Positions 40,962 to 51,070 of a stretch of DNA of 64,000 bases are shown here, in pieces. The notes below the pieces were generated by a model that had not been told where the DNA came from, ran no database searches, and saw only the letters and a list, made by a program, of their open reading frames with translations. The DNA lies in contig NZ_CP097349.1 in the NCBI RefSeq assembly GCF_023516215.1, positions 5,283,903-5,347,902 on the forward strand. Direction: 5' to 3'. The position numbers and the translations under genes are program-made. This DNA comes from Cytobacillus pseudoceanisediminis. Its GTDB lineage: Bacteria; Bacillota; Bacilli; Bacillales; Cytobacillaceae. Numbering within the stretch: the stretch's first letter is position 1; every line of letters starts with the position of its first letter.

Positions 40962-43595
40962 ATGAAACAATTATCAGGTGCAGAAATACGCCGAATGTTT
41001 TTAGACTTCTTCAAGGAGAAAGGACACGCTGTTGAACCCAGCGCTTCCCTAGTTCCGCACGAAGACCCTTCTCTGCTTTGGATTAATAGTGGTGTTGCCA
41101 CTCTAAAAAAATATTTTGACGGCCGTGTCATCCCAGAGAATCCAAGGATTACAAATGCCCAAAAATCCATCCGCACCAACGATATCGAAAATGTAGGCAA
41201 AACAGCAAGGCACCATACATTTTTTGAAATGCTTGGCAATTTCTCAATTGGTGATTACTTTAAAGAAGAAGCCATCATTTGGGCCTGGGAGTTTTTGACT
41301 GATAAAAATTGGATTGGGTTTGAAGATGAAAAGCTATCTGTTACGATTCATCCCGAAGATGACGAAGCTTTTAAAATCTGGCGGGAAAAAGTGGGGGTTC
41401 CGGAAGAAAGAATTATCCGCCTCGAAGGAAACTTCTGGGATATTGGAGAAGGCCCAAGCGGCCCAAATACAGAAATTTTCTATGATCGCGGACCCGAATA
41501 TGGAAATGACCCGGAAGATCCTGAACTATACCCAGGCGGTGAAAATGATCGCTATTTAGAAGTTTGGAACCTTGTGTTTTCTGAATTCAATCATAATCCG
41601 GATGGCACCTATACGCCTCTTCCAAAGAAAAATATTGATACCGGTATGGGTCTTGAACGGATGGCATCTGTCGTACAAAATGTGCCTACAAACTTTGATA
41701 CAGATTTATTTATGCCGATTATCCGAGGAACAGAAGAAATCTCGGGCAAGAAATATGGAGCTTCTAAAGAAACCGATGTTGCATTTAAAGTTATTGCTGA
41801 TCATATCCGCACAGTAGCATTCGCAGTGGGGGATGGTGCACTGCCTTCCAATGAAGGACGGGGTTATGTTTTGAGAAGATTGCTTCGCCGTGCAGTCAGA
41901 TATGCCAAGCAAATCAATATAAATGAGCCATTCATGTATGATTTGGTGCCGGTAGTAGGGGAAATAATGCATGACTTCTATCCGGAAGTAAAAGAAAAAA
42001 CAGAATTTATTCAAAAAGTCATCAAAAATGAAGAAGAACGTTTCCATGAAACACTTCATGAAGGTCTGGCCATCCTGTCATCTGTAATTAAGAAAGAAAA
42101 GGAAAAAGGCAGTGTTACGATTCAGGGGGCAGATGTCTTCCGACTTTATGATACGTATGGATTCCCCGTAGAATTAACTGAGGAATATGCGGAAGAAGAA
42201 GGAATGAAAGTGGATCATGCCGGGTTTGAAAAGGAAATGGAAGGTCAGCGTGAGCGTGCACGTTCAGCGCGCCAGGATGTAGATTCCATGCAGGTCCAAG
42301 GCGGCGTATTAGGTGAGCTGAAAATTGAAAGCGAATTTGTTGGATATGATAAGCTTCAGACAGCAGCTAAAGTAGCAGCCATCGTAAAAGACGGGCAGCT
42401 AATTGATGAAGCCCATGCTGGTGAAGAAGTCCAGCTGATTCTGAATGAAACACCATTTTACGCAGAGAGCGGCGGACAGATTGCGGACCAGGGAACTCTT
42501 AAAGCAGAGGGTTTAAAGGTTTCCATTAAGGATGTTCAAAAAGCGCCAAATGGACAAAACCTTCATAGAGCTGTCATTGAAGAAGGGACCCTGAAGGCTG
42601 AAGAATCTGTATTGGCTTCGGTAGATGAGCAAATACGTTCTAAGGTAATCAAGAATCACACAGCAACTCACTTGCTTCATCAGGCTTTAAAAGATGTATT
42701 GGGAAGCCATGTCAACCAGGCTGGATCTCTGGTAGGTCCTGATCGCCTGCGCTTTGACTTCTCTCATTTCGGTCAAATTACCTCTGAAGAACTGGAGAAG
42801 ATTGAGGCTATTGTCAACGAACAAATTTGGGAAAGCCTTGATGTTGATATCAATTTCAAAGATATTGACGAGGCAAAGGCAATGGGGGCTATGGCACTAT
42901 TTGGAGAGAAATATGGAAAAATCGTCCGTGTTGTTCAGGTTGGAGATTATAGTCTTGAGCTTTGCGGCGGGTGCCATGTTCCGAACACTTCTTCGATCGG
43001 ATTGTTTAAGATTCAATCGGAAAGCGGAATTGGGGCAGGAACTCGCAGAATTGAAGCTGTAACCGGCGAGGCTGCATACAAGCTGATGAACGACCAGATT
43101 CATGTTTTAAAAGAAGCTTCAGGCAAATTAAAAACCAATCCAAAAGATTTATCTTCAAGAATTGATGTGCTGCTTGGAGAAATGAAGCAGCTGCAGCGAG
43201 AAAACGAATCTTTAGCTGCGAAATTGGGCAATATTGAAGCAGGGAGCCTGGTATCAAAGGCGAAAGAAATCAACGGCATTACTGTTCTTGCTGAGAAGGT
43301 CCAGGCGTCAGACATGAATAACCTGCGCAATATGGCCGACGATTTAAAACAAAAGCTCGGATCTGGAGTTGTTGTATTAGGCAGTGTAAATGAGGGTAAA
43401 GTGAATATTATAGCTGGGGTAACAGATGACCTTATCAAAAAAGGTTTCCATGCGGGCAAAGCGGTCAAAGAAGTCGCTGCAAAATGCGGCGGCGGAGGAG
43501 GCGGCCGTCCGGACATGGCCCAGGCTGGCGGAAAAGACCCGGAAAAACTTGAAAGTGCTCTGCAATTTGTGGAAGAATGGGTTAAATCCGTTTGA
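40962..43595 (+). CDS. alaS: alanine--tRNA ligase
   Basis: AlaS charges tRNA-Ala. The 877-residue enzyme has the catalytic N-terminus ([39 protein letters not shown]), the editing domain with the zinc site [11 protein letters not shown] and CGGCH, and the C-Ala domain ending with a glycine-rich segment, [16 protein letters not shown]. Length is full. ATG 40962 follows AGGAGG. It is the only large gene under the alaS T-box. Confidence 0.98.
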   Translation: MKQLSGAEIRRMFLDFFKEKGHAVEPSASLVPHEDPSLLWINSGVATLKKYFDGRVIPENPRITNAQKSIRTNDIENVGKTARHHTFFEMLGNFSIGDYFKEEAIIWAWEFLTDKNWIGFEDEKLSVTIHPEDDEAFKIWREKVGVPEERIIRLEGNFWDIGEGPSGPNTEIFYDRGPEYGNDPEDPELYPGGENDRYLEVWNLVFSEFNHNPDGTYTPLPKKNIDTGMGLERMASVVQNVPTNFDTDLFMPIIRGTEEISGKKYGASKETDVAFKVIADHIRTVAFAVGDGALPSNEGRGYVLRRLLRRAVRYAKQININEPFMYDLVPVVGEIMHDFYPEVKEKTEFIQKVIKNEEERFHETLHEGLAILSSVIKKEKEKGSVTIQGADVFRLYDTYGFPVELTEEYAEEEGMKVDHAGFEKEMEGQRERARSARQDVDSMQVQGGVLGELKIESEFVGYDKLQTAAKVAAIVKDGQLIDEAHAGEEVQLILNETPFYAESGGQIADQGTLKAEGLKVSIKDVQKAPNGQNLHRAVIEEGTLKAEESVLASVDEQIRSKVIKNHTATHLLHQALKDVLGSHVNQAGSLVGPDRLRFDFSHFGQITSEELEKIEAIVNEQIWESLDVDINFKDIDEAKAMGAMALFGEKYGKIVRVVQVGDYSLELCGGCHVPNTSSIGLFKIQSESGIGAGTRRIEAVTGEAAYKLMNDQIHVLKEASGKLKTNPKDLSSRIDVLLGEMKQLQRENESLAAKLGNIEAGSLVSKAKEINGITVLAEKVQASDMNNLRNMADDLKQKLGSGVVVLGSVNEGKVNIIAGVTDDLIKKGFHAGKAVKEVAAKCGGGGGGRPDMAQAGGKDPEKLESALQFVEEWVKSV

Positions 43596-43619
43596 TATCC
43601 CTGAGAAGTAGTGTAAAAT
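43592..43619 (+). promoter_or_regulatory. candidate promoter of ireB-ruvX-yrzB
   Basis: TTGATA at 43592-43597, 16-base spacer, TAAAAT at 43614-43619. The remaining 43620-43837 contains no gene I can support. Confidence 0.5.
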
Positions 43620-43837
43620 GAAGGTAACCAAGAGAAATTGTTCATCATCAGGAAGAAACAGCTTGTTCTTCACCATGTTTTCCTGTCACGAACAAGATCA
43701 TTTATTGATCGCTCTGTATATTCAGGCGGCAGGCCAAACCGTTATGAAGAGCAGGACAAGCTGGCTGTTCACCGGATTTCAGTTCCGGCACATTTAAGCT
43801 ATCCTCATCCTTCATACAGAAAAGCGAGGTGTAAGAT

Positions 43838-44104
43838 ATGAGCTCATTTGATAAAACAATGAGGTTCAATTTTCCTGAGGAACCAATCGAACAAGATGTG
43901 AATGAAGTTCTTTTTCAAGTTTATGGGGCCCTCCAGGAAAAAGGGTATAACCCTATTAACCAAATTGTCGGTTATCTGCTGTCCGGGGATCCAGCTTACA
44001 TTCCCCGCCATAAGGATGCCCGCAATATCATCCGTAAACTTGAACGGGATGAGATCATCGAAGAATTGGTTAAATCATACTTAAAACAGCAGCGTGAGGG
44101 GTAA
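43838..44104 (+). CDS. ireB: IreB family regulatory phosphoprotein (YrzL)
   Basis: IreB is a small substrate of the IreK/PrkC serine-threonine kinase and affects cephalosporin resistance in enterococci. The 88-residue product has the family sequence [20 protein letters not shown] and [20 protein letters not shown]. The start follows GCGAGGTG. It is two bases from ruvX, and the three genes ireB-ruvX-yrzB form one unit as in B. subtilis. Confidence 0.95.
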   Translation: MSSFDKTMRFNFPEEPIEQDVNEVLFQVYGALQEKGYNPINQIVGYLLSGDPAYIPRHKDARNIIRKLERDEIIEELVKSYLKQQREG

Positions 44105-44106
44105 AC

Positions 44107-44523
44107 ATGCGGACTATGGGACTGGATGTCGGCTCTAAGACAGTCGGCGTCGCTCTAAGTGATGCGTTTGGATGGACAGCGCAGGGCTTGGAAACCATCA
44201 AAATCAGCGAGGAAGAAAAAGAGTTTGGTTTTGAAAGAATTAGTGAAATAATAAAAGAGCATGAAGTCAGTAAAATTGTTGTCGGCTTGCCTAAAAATAT
44301 GAATGGAACCATTGGCCCCCGCGGAGAAGCAAGCCAGTTCTATGCTTCAGAGCTGGAAAAGCTATTTGGTCTTCCAGTCGTATTATGGGACGAACGTCTC
44401 TCTACAATGGCAGCTGAAAGAGTTTTGCTTGAAGCGGATGTCAGCCGCAAGAAACGGAAAAAGGTCATTGATAAAATGGCAGCCGTCATGATTTTACAAG
44501 GCTTTTTAAATAGCCAAATTTAA
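44107..44523 (+). CDS. ruvX: Holliday junction resolvase-like YqgF/RuvX (YrrK)
   Basis: A 138-residue RNase H-fold nuclease of the YqgF family. It has [16 protein letters not shown] at the N-terminus, [19 protein letters not shown] in the middle and [14 protein letters not shown] near the end. Family members process the 5' end of 16S rRNA precursor and have been called Holliday junction resolvases. Confidence 0.95.
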   Translation: MRTMGLDVGSKTVGVALSDAFGWTAQGLETIKISEEEKEFGFERISEIIKEHEVSKIVVGLPKNMNGTIGPRGEASQFYASELEKLFGLPVVLWDERLSTMAAERVLLEADVSRKKRKKVIDKMAAVMILQGFLNSQI

Positions 44524-44537
44524 TGAGGTGAACAGAA

Positions 44538-44822
44538 ATGAACCATGGAGATAACAACATTACTGTAATTGACGAGGAAGGCAACGAGCAGCTTTGCGAA
44601 GTATTGTTCACGTTCGATTCCGAAGAATTCGGCAAATCATATGTCCTGTACTACCCAGTGGGGGCAGATGAAAATGATGATGAAGAAATTGAAATTCATG
44701 CATCGGCATTCAGCCCAAGCGAAGACAGCAAGGACGGCGAACTGCAGCCAATCGAAACAGAAGAGGAATGGGATTTAATTGAAGAAATGCTTAACACATT
44801 CCTTGATGAGCAGGAAGATTAA
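44538..44822 (+). CDS. yrzB: DUF1292 protein (YrzB)
   Basis: A 94-residue, very acidic protein: [20 protein letters not shown] at the start and a C-terminus ending FLDEQED. DUF1292 has no assigned function. It follows ruvX and ends at a terminator. Confidence 0.93.
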   Translation: MNHGDNNITVIDEEGNEQLCEVLFTFDSEEFGKSYVLYYPVGADENDDEEIEIHASAFSPSEDSKDGELQPIETEEEWDLIEEMLNTFLDEQED

Positions 44823-44823
44823 T

Positions 44824-44850
44824 AAAACTGGCCCCCGGGCCAGTTTTTTT
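44824..44850 (+). terminator. yrzB terminator
   Basis: AACTGGCCC/GGGCCAGTT stem with T7. Confidence 0.92.
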
Positions 44851-45120
44851 ATTTTCTCTGGATTTCTGATATTAGTTCAGATGGACCATAATTAATAAAA
44901 TCAGGAGTGAAAAATGTGGAAAAAATTGGCGAATCTTTTTGGTTTTTGTAATATCCTGCGACTTCCAAAAGAAAATATAGTATAATAAGCCGAGATGTAT
45001 CAGGAATTATTCTTAGGCCTGTTGGCAAGCAAGCATACTGGTTAATTTACAGGATAACATCATGATTTAGCCTGTCTTTTGCAAAAGAAGCCAACGTCTT
45101 TGGAACGGAGGGGATATGTG
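44851..45120. other. intergenic stretch before mltG
   Basis: A TATAAT at 44981-44986 is the likely -10 of mltG, about 135 bases before its start. A 23-codon ORF (44914-44985, MWKKLANLFGFCNILRLPKE) behind AGGAGTG overlaps this promoter. Nothing else is recognised. Confidence 0.4.
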
Positions 45121-46254
45121 ATGTCGGCAGACGATAAAAAAGGGAAAAAAGAAATAATGCGCGAAAAAATGATTGAGCGCCAAGGGGAAGCGAAAGTAGT
45201 CCGGAAAATTGTAATGATTGTTGCAATCATATTATTAATCTCAGCTGCTGCAGTGATTGGCGGCGGATATTTTTATATTAATTCAGCTTTAAAGCCTGTT
45301 GATCCCGACAATGATAAGCCAAAGAAAGTAGAAATACCAATCGGTTCATCTGTTACAGGAATCGGCACTGTTCTTGAAGAAAATGGAATCATCAGGGATG
45401 CACGTGTATTTAAATATTATGTGAAATTTAAAAATGAAGCTGGATTCATGGCAGGAGAATATGAATTAAAGCCTTCCATGAATATGAAGGAAATCCTGGA
45501 TAGCTTGAAAACAGGTAAAGTTATGGAAGAAATGGCTTTCAAGATCACCATTCCTGAGGGAAAACAGCTTGAGCAAATTGCAGGAATTATTGCCGAAAAG
45601 ACTGATAAAAAACCTGAAGACGTTTTAAAGAAACTCAATGATAAAGCGTTTATTGAGTCGTTAATGGCAGAATATCCTAAATTGCTGACAAAGGAAATCC
45701 TTGCACAAAATATTAAGTATCCCCTTGAAGGATACTTATTTCCGGCAACCTATCCTTTTTACAAAGAAGATCCGACTATAGAGGAAATTGTCAAAGTTAT
45801 GCTTGATAAAACGGCATCAGTTATTAATGAATATAGAGGTGACATGGAGCAGCGGGAATACACCCCGCACAAATTATTGACAATGGCATCGCTCATTGAG
45901 GAAGAAGCAACGGCGAAAGTAGACCGTGATCAGATTGCCAGTGTTTTCTACAATCGGATAGACACAGGAATGCCGCTTCAGACAGATCCAACTGTCCTGT
46001 ATGCACATGGAGAGCATAAATCAAGGGTCCTATATAAAGACCTGGAGATCGACTCGCCATACAACACTTATAAGTATCCTGGACTGACGCCAGGACCAAT
46101 TGCCAATGCCGGCGTTTCATCGATTGAAGCAGCATTGGTGCCTGCAGAGACAGATTACCTGTATTTCCTGGCTACCTCTACAGGAGAAGTGCTTTTCTCA
46201 AAAACTCTGGATGAGCATAATCAAAAGAAAGCACAGCATATAACAAATAATTGA
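45121..46254 (+). CDS. mltG: endolytic transglycosylase MltG (YrrL)
   Basis: MltG cuts nascent peptidoglycan strands at the membrane. The 377-residue product has a cytoplasmic N-terminus, one membrane helix (IVMIVAIILLISAAAVIGGG), a LysM-like part and the YceG domain with the catalytic glutamate region MASLIEEEATAKVDRD and the end motif YPGLTPGPIANAGVSSIEAAL. ATG 45121 follows GGAGGGG. B. subtilis yrrL is in the same place. Confidence 0.95.
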   Translation: MSADDKKGKKEIMREKMIERQGEAKVVRKIVMIVAIILLISAAAVIGGGYFYINSALKPVDPDNDKPKKVEIPIGSSVTGIGTVLEENGIIRDARVFKYYVKFKNEAGFMAGEYELKPSMNMKEILDSLKTGKVMEEMAFKITIPEGKQLEQIAGIIAEKTDKKPEDVLKKLNDKAFIESLMAEYPKLLTKEILAQNIKYPLEGYLFPATYPFYKEDPTIEEIVKVMLDKTASVINEYRGDMEQREYTPHKLLTMASLIEEEATAKVDRDQIASVFYNRIDTGMPLQTDPTVLYAHGEHKSRVLYKDLEIDSPYNTYKYPGLTPGPIANAGVSSIEAALVPAETDYLYFLATSTGEVLFSKTLDEHNQKKAQHITNN

Positions 46255-46260
46255 ACAGCA

Positions 46261-46297
46261 AAAAGGGGAATGTGCAGATATAGCATTCCCCTTTTAA
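46261..46297 (+). terminator. mltG terminator
   Basis: AAAAGGGGAATG/CATTCCCCTTTT hairpin. Confidence 0.9.
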
Positions 46298-46329
46298 TTA
46301 TGGTAAAATAGATCAGGTGTTTTATTACA

Positions 46330-46500
46330 GTGAAACTTCAATTAGTGGGGGCCTTATCCCCGCTAATTGTTAGTTGAGGCCCACAGGATGTGGGTCACAA
46401 AGACATTGCCACTGGACAAGGAAAGCTACGGCAGCGATACATCGCACGACCGAAAGCGCAGCTTTTGGAAGGACGTGGCGTTCTTAGTCTTTGTTCTTCT
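46330..46500. repeat. dispersed intergenic repeat, family B
   Basis: Opens with a stem-loop CAATTAG/CTAATTG around a G/C-rich inner stem, then CCCACAGGATGTGGG, then a core at 46417-46453 with the pattern CAAGGAAAGCTACGGCAG and a following TCGCACGACC. The core matches 57718-57752 with about six differences over 35 bases. No coding frame. Confidence 0.65.
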
Positions 46501-46791
46501 TTCGTACCTTTAAGGACAGTTTGACCTCACATATACTTCTTTGATTTTCATTCAGTCTTGGAGTGGGGTCTTATTGTCCGTTAGACTGCGATATAGCTTT
46601 GCAATAGCGTAAATCACGGACAAGCATGGATACAGGCTCACCTAAGCCGGAATGCCGCATAGCGCATTTTCACATCCTATCTGTGAACGCTATTTTTTCA
46701 TGTCTAAATAGAAAAGCGGCTGAGACCTGTGAGTCCCTGGGAGCCGCAGCTTGACAATAAAATTCCGTCTGAACGAGGTGATGCCAGCTTG
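46501..46791 (+). other. structured region before trmR
   Basis: No gene is visible. Stems: GTCCG/CGGAC (about 46577-46622); ATAGCG with TTCACA/TGTGAA inside, closing with CGCTATTTTTT (about 46658-46697, terminator-like); and GCGGCT/AGCCGC (46714-46746). A TTGACA follows the last stem. Confidence 0.4.
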
Positions 46792-47427
46792 ATGAACGAT
46801 AAGCTGCATGCATATATAGAGGAAATAATACCTGAAAGACCCCAGTTACTGGACAAAATGGAGCAATTCGCCAGGGAACATAATGTACCGATCATGGAAC
46901 TGGCAGGGATCGAGGCAATGCTTCAGCTTTTGCGCATCCAAAGGCCTAAAACGATTTTGGAAGTAGGCACAGCAATTGGCTATTCTGCTCTCAGAATGGC
47001 ATTTGCAGTTCCTGAAGCGAAAATTGTAACAATTGAACGCGATGTTGAACGTTATCAGCTTGCCGAGCAATATATAGATGAAGCCCGGAAAAAGGAGCAA
47101 ATCCTTATTATAAAGGGAGATGCTCTGGAAGTTGAGGAGGATGTCAAAAAACATGGACCCTATGATGCTATATTTATCGATGCAGCAAAGGGACAATATC
47201 AGCGTTTTTTTGAATTATATTCCCGCTATCTCTCTTCTGATGGCGTAATCATTACAGACAATGTTCTTTTTAAAGGTCTTGTGTGCGAACCTGATATAGA
47301 AAATAAACGTATCCGGAATCTGGTTAAAAAAATTGATGTTTTTAATAAATGGTTAATGAGTCATCCTGAATACCACACAGTTATTTTGCCTGTTGGGGAT
47401 GGCGTGGCAATTAGTAAAAAGAGGTGA
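46792..47427 (+). CDS. trmR: tRNA 5-hydroxyuridine methyltransferase TrmR (YrrM)
   Basis: TrmR methylates 5-hydroxyuridine 34 in tRNA to 5-methoxyuridine with SAM. The 211-residue product is of the COMT-like O-methyltransferase family: SAM motif ILEVGTAIGYSALRMA, metal-site segment DAIFIDAAKGQYQRFF and ITDNVLFKGLV. The next two genes make the hydroxyuridine it uses. The start is ATG 46792, with TTG 46789 just as possible, both after GAGGTGATG. Confidence 0.92.
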   Translation: MNDKLHAYIEEIIPERPQLLDKMEQFAREHNVPIMELAGIEAMLQLLRIQRPKTILEVGTAIGYSALRMAFAVPEAKIVTIERDVERYQLAEQYIDEARKKEQILIIKGDALEVEEDVKKHGPYDAIFIDAAKGQYQRFFELYSRYLSSDGVIITDNVLFKGLVCEPDIENKRIRNLVKKIDVFNKWLMSHPEYHTVILPVGDGVAISKKR

Positions 47428-47432
47428 TCATA

Positions 47433-48362
47433 ATGAAAAAACCTGAACTCTTAGTAACACCCGCAAGAGTTGAAGATATCGAGCAGCTTGTGTCAGCTGG
47501 TGCAGATGCCTTTGTTGTAGGTGAACAGCGTTTTGGACTGAGGCTTGCAGGAGAATTTACAAGGGAAGATGTGCAAAAAACGGTGGAAATTGCCCACGAG
47601 CATGGGAAAAAAGTGTATGTAGCGATGAATGCTTTATTTCATAATGATAAAGTGCCTGAACTCGAGGGCTATATCAGTTTCTTAAAAGAAATAAATGCAG
47701 ATGCTATCATCTTTGGGGATCCTGCTGTATTGATGGCAGCCCGCTCGGCTGCACCTGATATGAAACTTCATTGGAATACTGAAACTACTGCAACAAACTG
47801 GTATACATGCAATTACTGGGGCAGAAAAGGTGCTAAACGCGCAGTCCTGGCAAGAGAGATTAATATGGATGCCATCATTGAAATAAAAGAAAATGCTGAA
47901 GTGGAAATTGAAGTGCAGGTTCATGGCATGACTGCAATGTTCCAATCTAAGCGCTCCCTGCTTGGCAATTATTATGAATACCAGGGAAAAGCTCTGGAAG
48001 TTGAAAACCGCAAACAGGAAAAAAACATGTTCCTTCACGATAAGGAACGGGAAAACAAATACCCGATCTTTGAAGATGAAAATGGCACCCATATCATGAG
48101 CCCTAATGACATCTGCATTATTGATGAACTGCAGGAAATGATTGAAGCTGGCGTTGATTCATTTAAAATTGACGGGGTATTAAAAAGTCCTGAATATATT
48201 ATCGAAGTCACTAAGCTCTACAGAAAAGCTATAGATCTATGTGTTGAAGACCCGGACCAATACGATGAAATAAAAGAGGATCTACTCGCTGAAATTGAAG
48301 AAATTCAGCCAGCAAACCGTAAGCTTGATACAGGATTCTTCTTTAAAGAAACCGTCTACTGA
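47433..48362 (+). CDS. trhP1: tRNA hydroxylation protein TrhP1-like, U32 peptidase family (YrrN)
   Basis: The U32 pair YrrN/YrrO is needed for prephenate-dependent hydroxylation of U34 in tRNA. This 309-residue member has PELLVTPARVEDIEQLVSAG at the N-terminus and SFKIDGVLKSPEYIIEV near the end. It lacks the four-cysteine cluster seen in its neighbour. ATG 47433 follows AGAGGTGATC. Confidence 0.9.
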   Translation: MKKPELLVTPARVEDIEQLVSAGADAFVVGEQRFGLRLAGEFTREDVQKTVEIAHEHGKKVYVAMNALFHNDKVPELEGYISFLKEINADAIIFGDPAVLMAARSAAPDMKLHWNTETTATNWYTCNYWGRKGAKRAVLAREINMDAIIEIKENAEVEIEVQVHGMTAMFQSKRSLLGNYYEYQGKALEVENRKQEKNMFLHDKERENKYPIFEDENGTHIMSPNDICIIDELQEMIEAGVDSFKIDGVLKSPEYIIEVTKLYRKAIDLCVEDPDQYDEIKEDLLAEIEEIQPANRKLDTGFFFKETVY

Positions 48363-48400
48363 TTATTTGACTATATTAAAAAGAAAGAGGAGGAAGCTTT

Positions 48401-49669
48401 ATGGCAGCGGTAAAAGAGAAAATTTCCGAAATTGTCAACGGCAAAAGGGTTATTGTAAAGAAGCCTGAATTGCTTGCTCCGGCAGGAAACCTTGAAAAGC
48501 TGAAGATTGCCGTCCACTATGGTGCAGACGCCGTGTTTATTGGCGGACAGGAATATGGCCTTCGTTCGAACGCAGGCAACTTCACTTTTGAAGAAATGAA
48601 AGAGGGCGTGGAATTCGCCAAAAAATACGGAGCTAAGATTTATGTTACAACCAATATTTTCGCGCATAACGAAAATATTGATGGTCTTGAGGAGTATTTG
48701 CTGGGTCTTAAAGAAGCAGGAGTAGCTGGAATCATTGTAGCAGATCCGCTTATCATTGAAACCTGCCGCCGTGTTGCACCTGAGATAGAAGTCCATTTAA
48801 GCACGCAGCAGTCCCTGTCTAACTGGAAAGCAGTGGAGTTCTGGAAAGAAGAAGGATTGGAGCGTGTCGTCCTTGCGCGTGAAACAAGTGCGGAGGAAAT
48901 CAAAGAAATGAAGGAGAAGGTAGACATTGAAATTGAAACCTTCATCCACGGGGCTATGTGCATTGCTTACTCCGGACGCTGTACACTCAGCAATCATATG
49001 ACAGCCCGTGATTCCAACAGAGGCGGCTGCTGTCAATCCTGCCGCTGGGATTATGATTTATACCAGCTTGAAGGCGAGAATGAAGTTCCTTTATACAGCG
49101 AAGGAGATGCTCCTTTTGCCATGAGTCCGAAAGATCTTAAGCTGATTGAATCAATTCCCCGTATGATTGAACTGGGAATCGACAGCTTAAAAATAGAAGG
49201 ACGCATGAAATCCATTCATTACATTGCAACAGTAGTCAGCGTGTACCGTAAAGTGATTGATGCCTATTGTGCAGATCCAGATAACTTCAAGATTAAGCAG
49301 GAATGGCTTGTAGAGCTCGATAAATGTGCTAATCGCGAAACAGCTCCCGCTTTCTTTGAAGGGGTTCCTGGGTATAAAGAGCAAATGTTTGGAAATCATA
49401 GCAAAAAGACGAATATCGATTTCGTTGGGCTTGTACTGGAATACAATCCGGATACACAGGTTGTTACCCTTCAGCAGAGAAACAAATTTCAGCCTGGAGA
49501 AGAAGTGGAATTCTTTGGTCCGGAAATTGACAATTTTACACAAGTCATCGATAAAATATGGGATGAAAAAGGCAATGAGCTGGATGCAGCGCGCCATCCG
49601 CTTCAAATTGTTCAATTTAAGGTTGATAAGCCGGTATACCCTAACAACATGATGCGAAAGGAGCTCTAA
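48401..49669 (+). CDS. trhP2: tRNA hydroxylation protein TrhP2-like, U32 peptidase family (YrrO)
   Basis: A 422-residue U32 protein with PELLAPAGNLEKLKIAVHYG, the signature ETFIHGAMCIAYSGRCTLSN and cysteines in GGCCQSCRWDYD that fit an iron-sulfur site, plus a C-terminal domain (NKFQPGEEVEFFGP). It acts with TrhP1 in hydroxylating U34. The gene is 38 bases after trhP1 and 3 bases before udk. Confidence 0.92.
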   Translation: MAAVKEKISEIVNGKRVIVKKPELLAPAGNLEKLKIAVHYGADAVFIGGQEYGLRSNAGNFTFEEMKEGVEFAKKYGAKIYVTTNIFAHNENIDGLEEYLLGLKEAGVAGIIVADPLIIETCRRVAPEIEVHLSTQQSLSNWKAVEFWKEEGLERVVLARETSAEEIKEMKEKVDIEIETFIHGAMCIAYSGRCTLSNHMTARDSNRGGCCQSCRWDYDLYQLEGENEVPLYSEGDAPFAMSPKDLKLIESIPRMIELGIDSLKIEGRMKSIHYIATVVSVYRKVIDAYCADPDNFKIKQEWLVELDKCANRETAPAFFEGVPGYKEQMFGNHSKKTNIDFVGLVLEYNPDTQVVTLQQRNKFQPGEEVEFFGPEIDNFTQVIDKIWDEKGNELDAARHPLQIVQFKVDKPVYPNNMMRKEL

Positions 49670-49672
49670 TCA

Positions 49673-50308
49673 ATGAAACGCAAACCCGTTGTAATTGGGG
49701 TGGCCGGCGGTTCCGGCTCAGGAAAAACGAGCGTAACCAAAGCGATCTATGATCGTTTCAAAGGGCATTCAATCCTTATGATCGAACAGGACTATTATTA
49801 TAAGGATCAGACTCATCTGCCTTTTGAAGAAAGATTGAAAACGAATTATGACCATCCGCTTGCATTTGATAACGACCTGCTAATTGAACATATTGAAAAC
49901 CTGCTGAGATATGAACCGATTAACAAGCCTGTATATGATTATGCCATGCATACAAGGTCCGAAGAGGTAATTGAAGTCGAACCAAAGGATGTCATCATTT
50001 TAGAAGGCATTCTGATCCTTGAGGATGAGAGGCTCCGTAATCTGATGGACATGAAATTATATGTAGATACGGATGCCGACCTGCGTATTATCCGCCGCTT
50101 ATTCAGGGATATAAAAGAACGGGGACGCACCATGGATTCAGTTATAGAACAATATGTAAATGTGGTACGGCCGATGCATAATCAATTTATAGAGCCGACC
50201 AAAAGATATGCTGACATCATTATTCCTGAAGGCGGGCATAATTATGTTGCCATCGATTTAATGGTCACAAAAATTCAAACAATTCTTGAACAAAAGTCAT
50301 TTTTATGA
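49673..50308 (+). CDS. udk: uridine kinase
   Basis: Udk phosphorylates uridine and cytidine in pyrimidine salvage. The 211 residues have the P-loop [17 protein letters not shown], the [15 protein letters not shown] segment and the lid sequence [20 protein letters not shown]. The start codon is read from a coupled site at the end of trhP2 (AAAGGAGCTC). A hairpin without T-tract (50420-50444) follows. Confidence 0.97.
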   Translation: MKRKPVVIGVAGGSGSGKTSVTKAIYDRFKGHSILMIEQDYYYKDQTHLPFEERLKTNYDHPLAFDNDLLIEHIENLLRYEPINKPVYDYAMHTRSEEVIEVEPKDVIILEGILILEDERLRNLMDMKLYVDTDADLRIIRRLFRDIKERGRTMDSVIEQYVNVVRPMHNQFIEPTKRYADIIIPEGGHNYVAIDLMVTKIQTILEQKSFL

Positions 50309-50537
50309 AACAATAGCATTGAAAATGTTCAATAGGACTTATCCTTTTACCGAATGGCTATGTTGCTTGCGATCAGCATTTTAAAATTATCAGAGCCAGT
50401 GAACATAAAAAGATGATCTGCGCGCCCTTTAACAAAGGACGCGCTCCTGTTCATTTTCCTAAAAATATGATAAAAAGAAGTACATACATTATAGAACACA
50501 TCCTTTTAAAGATGTGTAATTCGAAGGAGTGAAGGTT

Positions 50538-51014
50538 TTGGCTACAGAAAAGGTTTTCCCAATGACACAAGCAGGTAAAGAAAAACTTGAGCAGGAACTT
50601 GAATATTTAAAATCGGTTAAACGCAAAGAAGTGGTTGAACGTATAAAAATCGCAAGAAGCTTCGGGGATCTTTCCGAGAACTCAGAATATGATTCAGCGA
50701 AAGAAGAGCAGGCATTTGTTGAAGGCAGGATTACCACTCTTGAAAATATGATCCGCAATGCAAAGATCATCCAAGAAGAAGAAATGGCAGGAGATATTGT
50801 GGGACTTGGCCGTTCCGTTACTTTCGTAGAGCTTCCAGATGGAGACGAAGAAACTTACACTATCGTGGGAAGTGCTGAGGCGGATCCTTTTGAAGGGAAA
50901 ATCTCAAATGATTCGCCAATTGCCAAAAGCCTGATTGGCCGTACAGTTGGAGATGAAGTGACTGTTCAGACTCCGGGTGGAGAAATGAACGTACGTATTG
51001 TTTCCATTAAATAA
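50538..51014 (+). CDS. greA: transcription elongation factor GreA
   Basis: GreA rescues backtracked RNA polymerase by stimulating transcript cleavage. The 158 residues have the coiled-coil domain with [20 protein letters not shown] and the FKBP-like C-terminus ending [20 protein letters not shown] 50538 ([10 protein letters not shown]) matches the family and lies 7-8 bases behind AAGGAGTGAA; a GTG at 50529 overlaps that site. Confidence 0.96.
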   Translation: MATEKVFPMTQAGKEKLEQELEYLKSVKRKEVVERIKIARSFGDLSENSEYDSAKEEQAFVEGRITTLENMIRNAKIIQEEEMAGDIVGLGRSVTFVELPDGDEETYTIVGSAEADPFEGKISNDSPIAKSLIGRTVGDEVTVQTPGGEMNVRIVSIK

Positions 51015-51036
51015 GAATAGCTGGTTTGAAATCAGA

Positions 51037-51070
51037 AAACCTCGTCAAGACTTTTGACGAGGTGTTTTTT
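51037..51070 (+). terminator. greA terminator overlapping the pbpI ribosome binding site
   Basis: CCTCGTCAA/TTGACGAGG stem followed by TGTTTTTT and then ATG of pbpI at 51071. GAGGTG, the only ribosome binding site for pbpI, is in the 3' arm of the hairpin. Confidence 0.85.

Noticed and set aside
43638..43841. 67-codon ORF ending in a 4-base overlap with ireB
   Set aside because: Residue content is rich in His, Arg and Ser, with no protein-like pattern, and the TTG start lacks a ribosome binding site. The overlap with ireB looks accidental.
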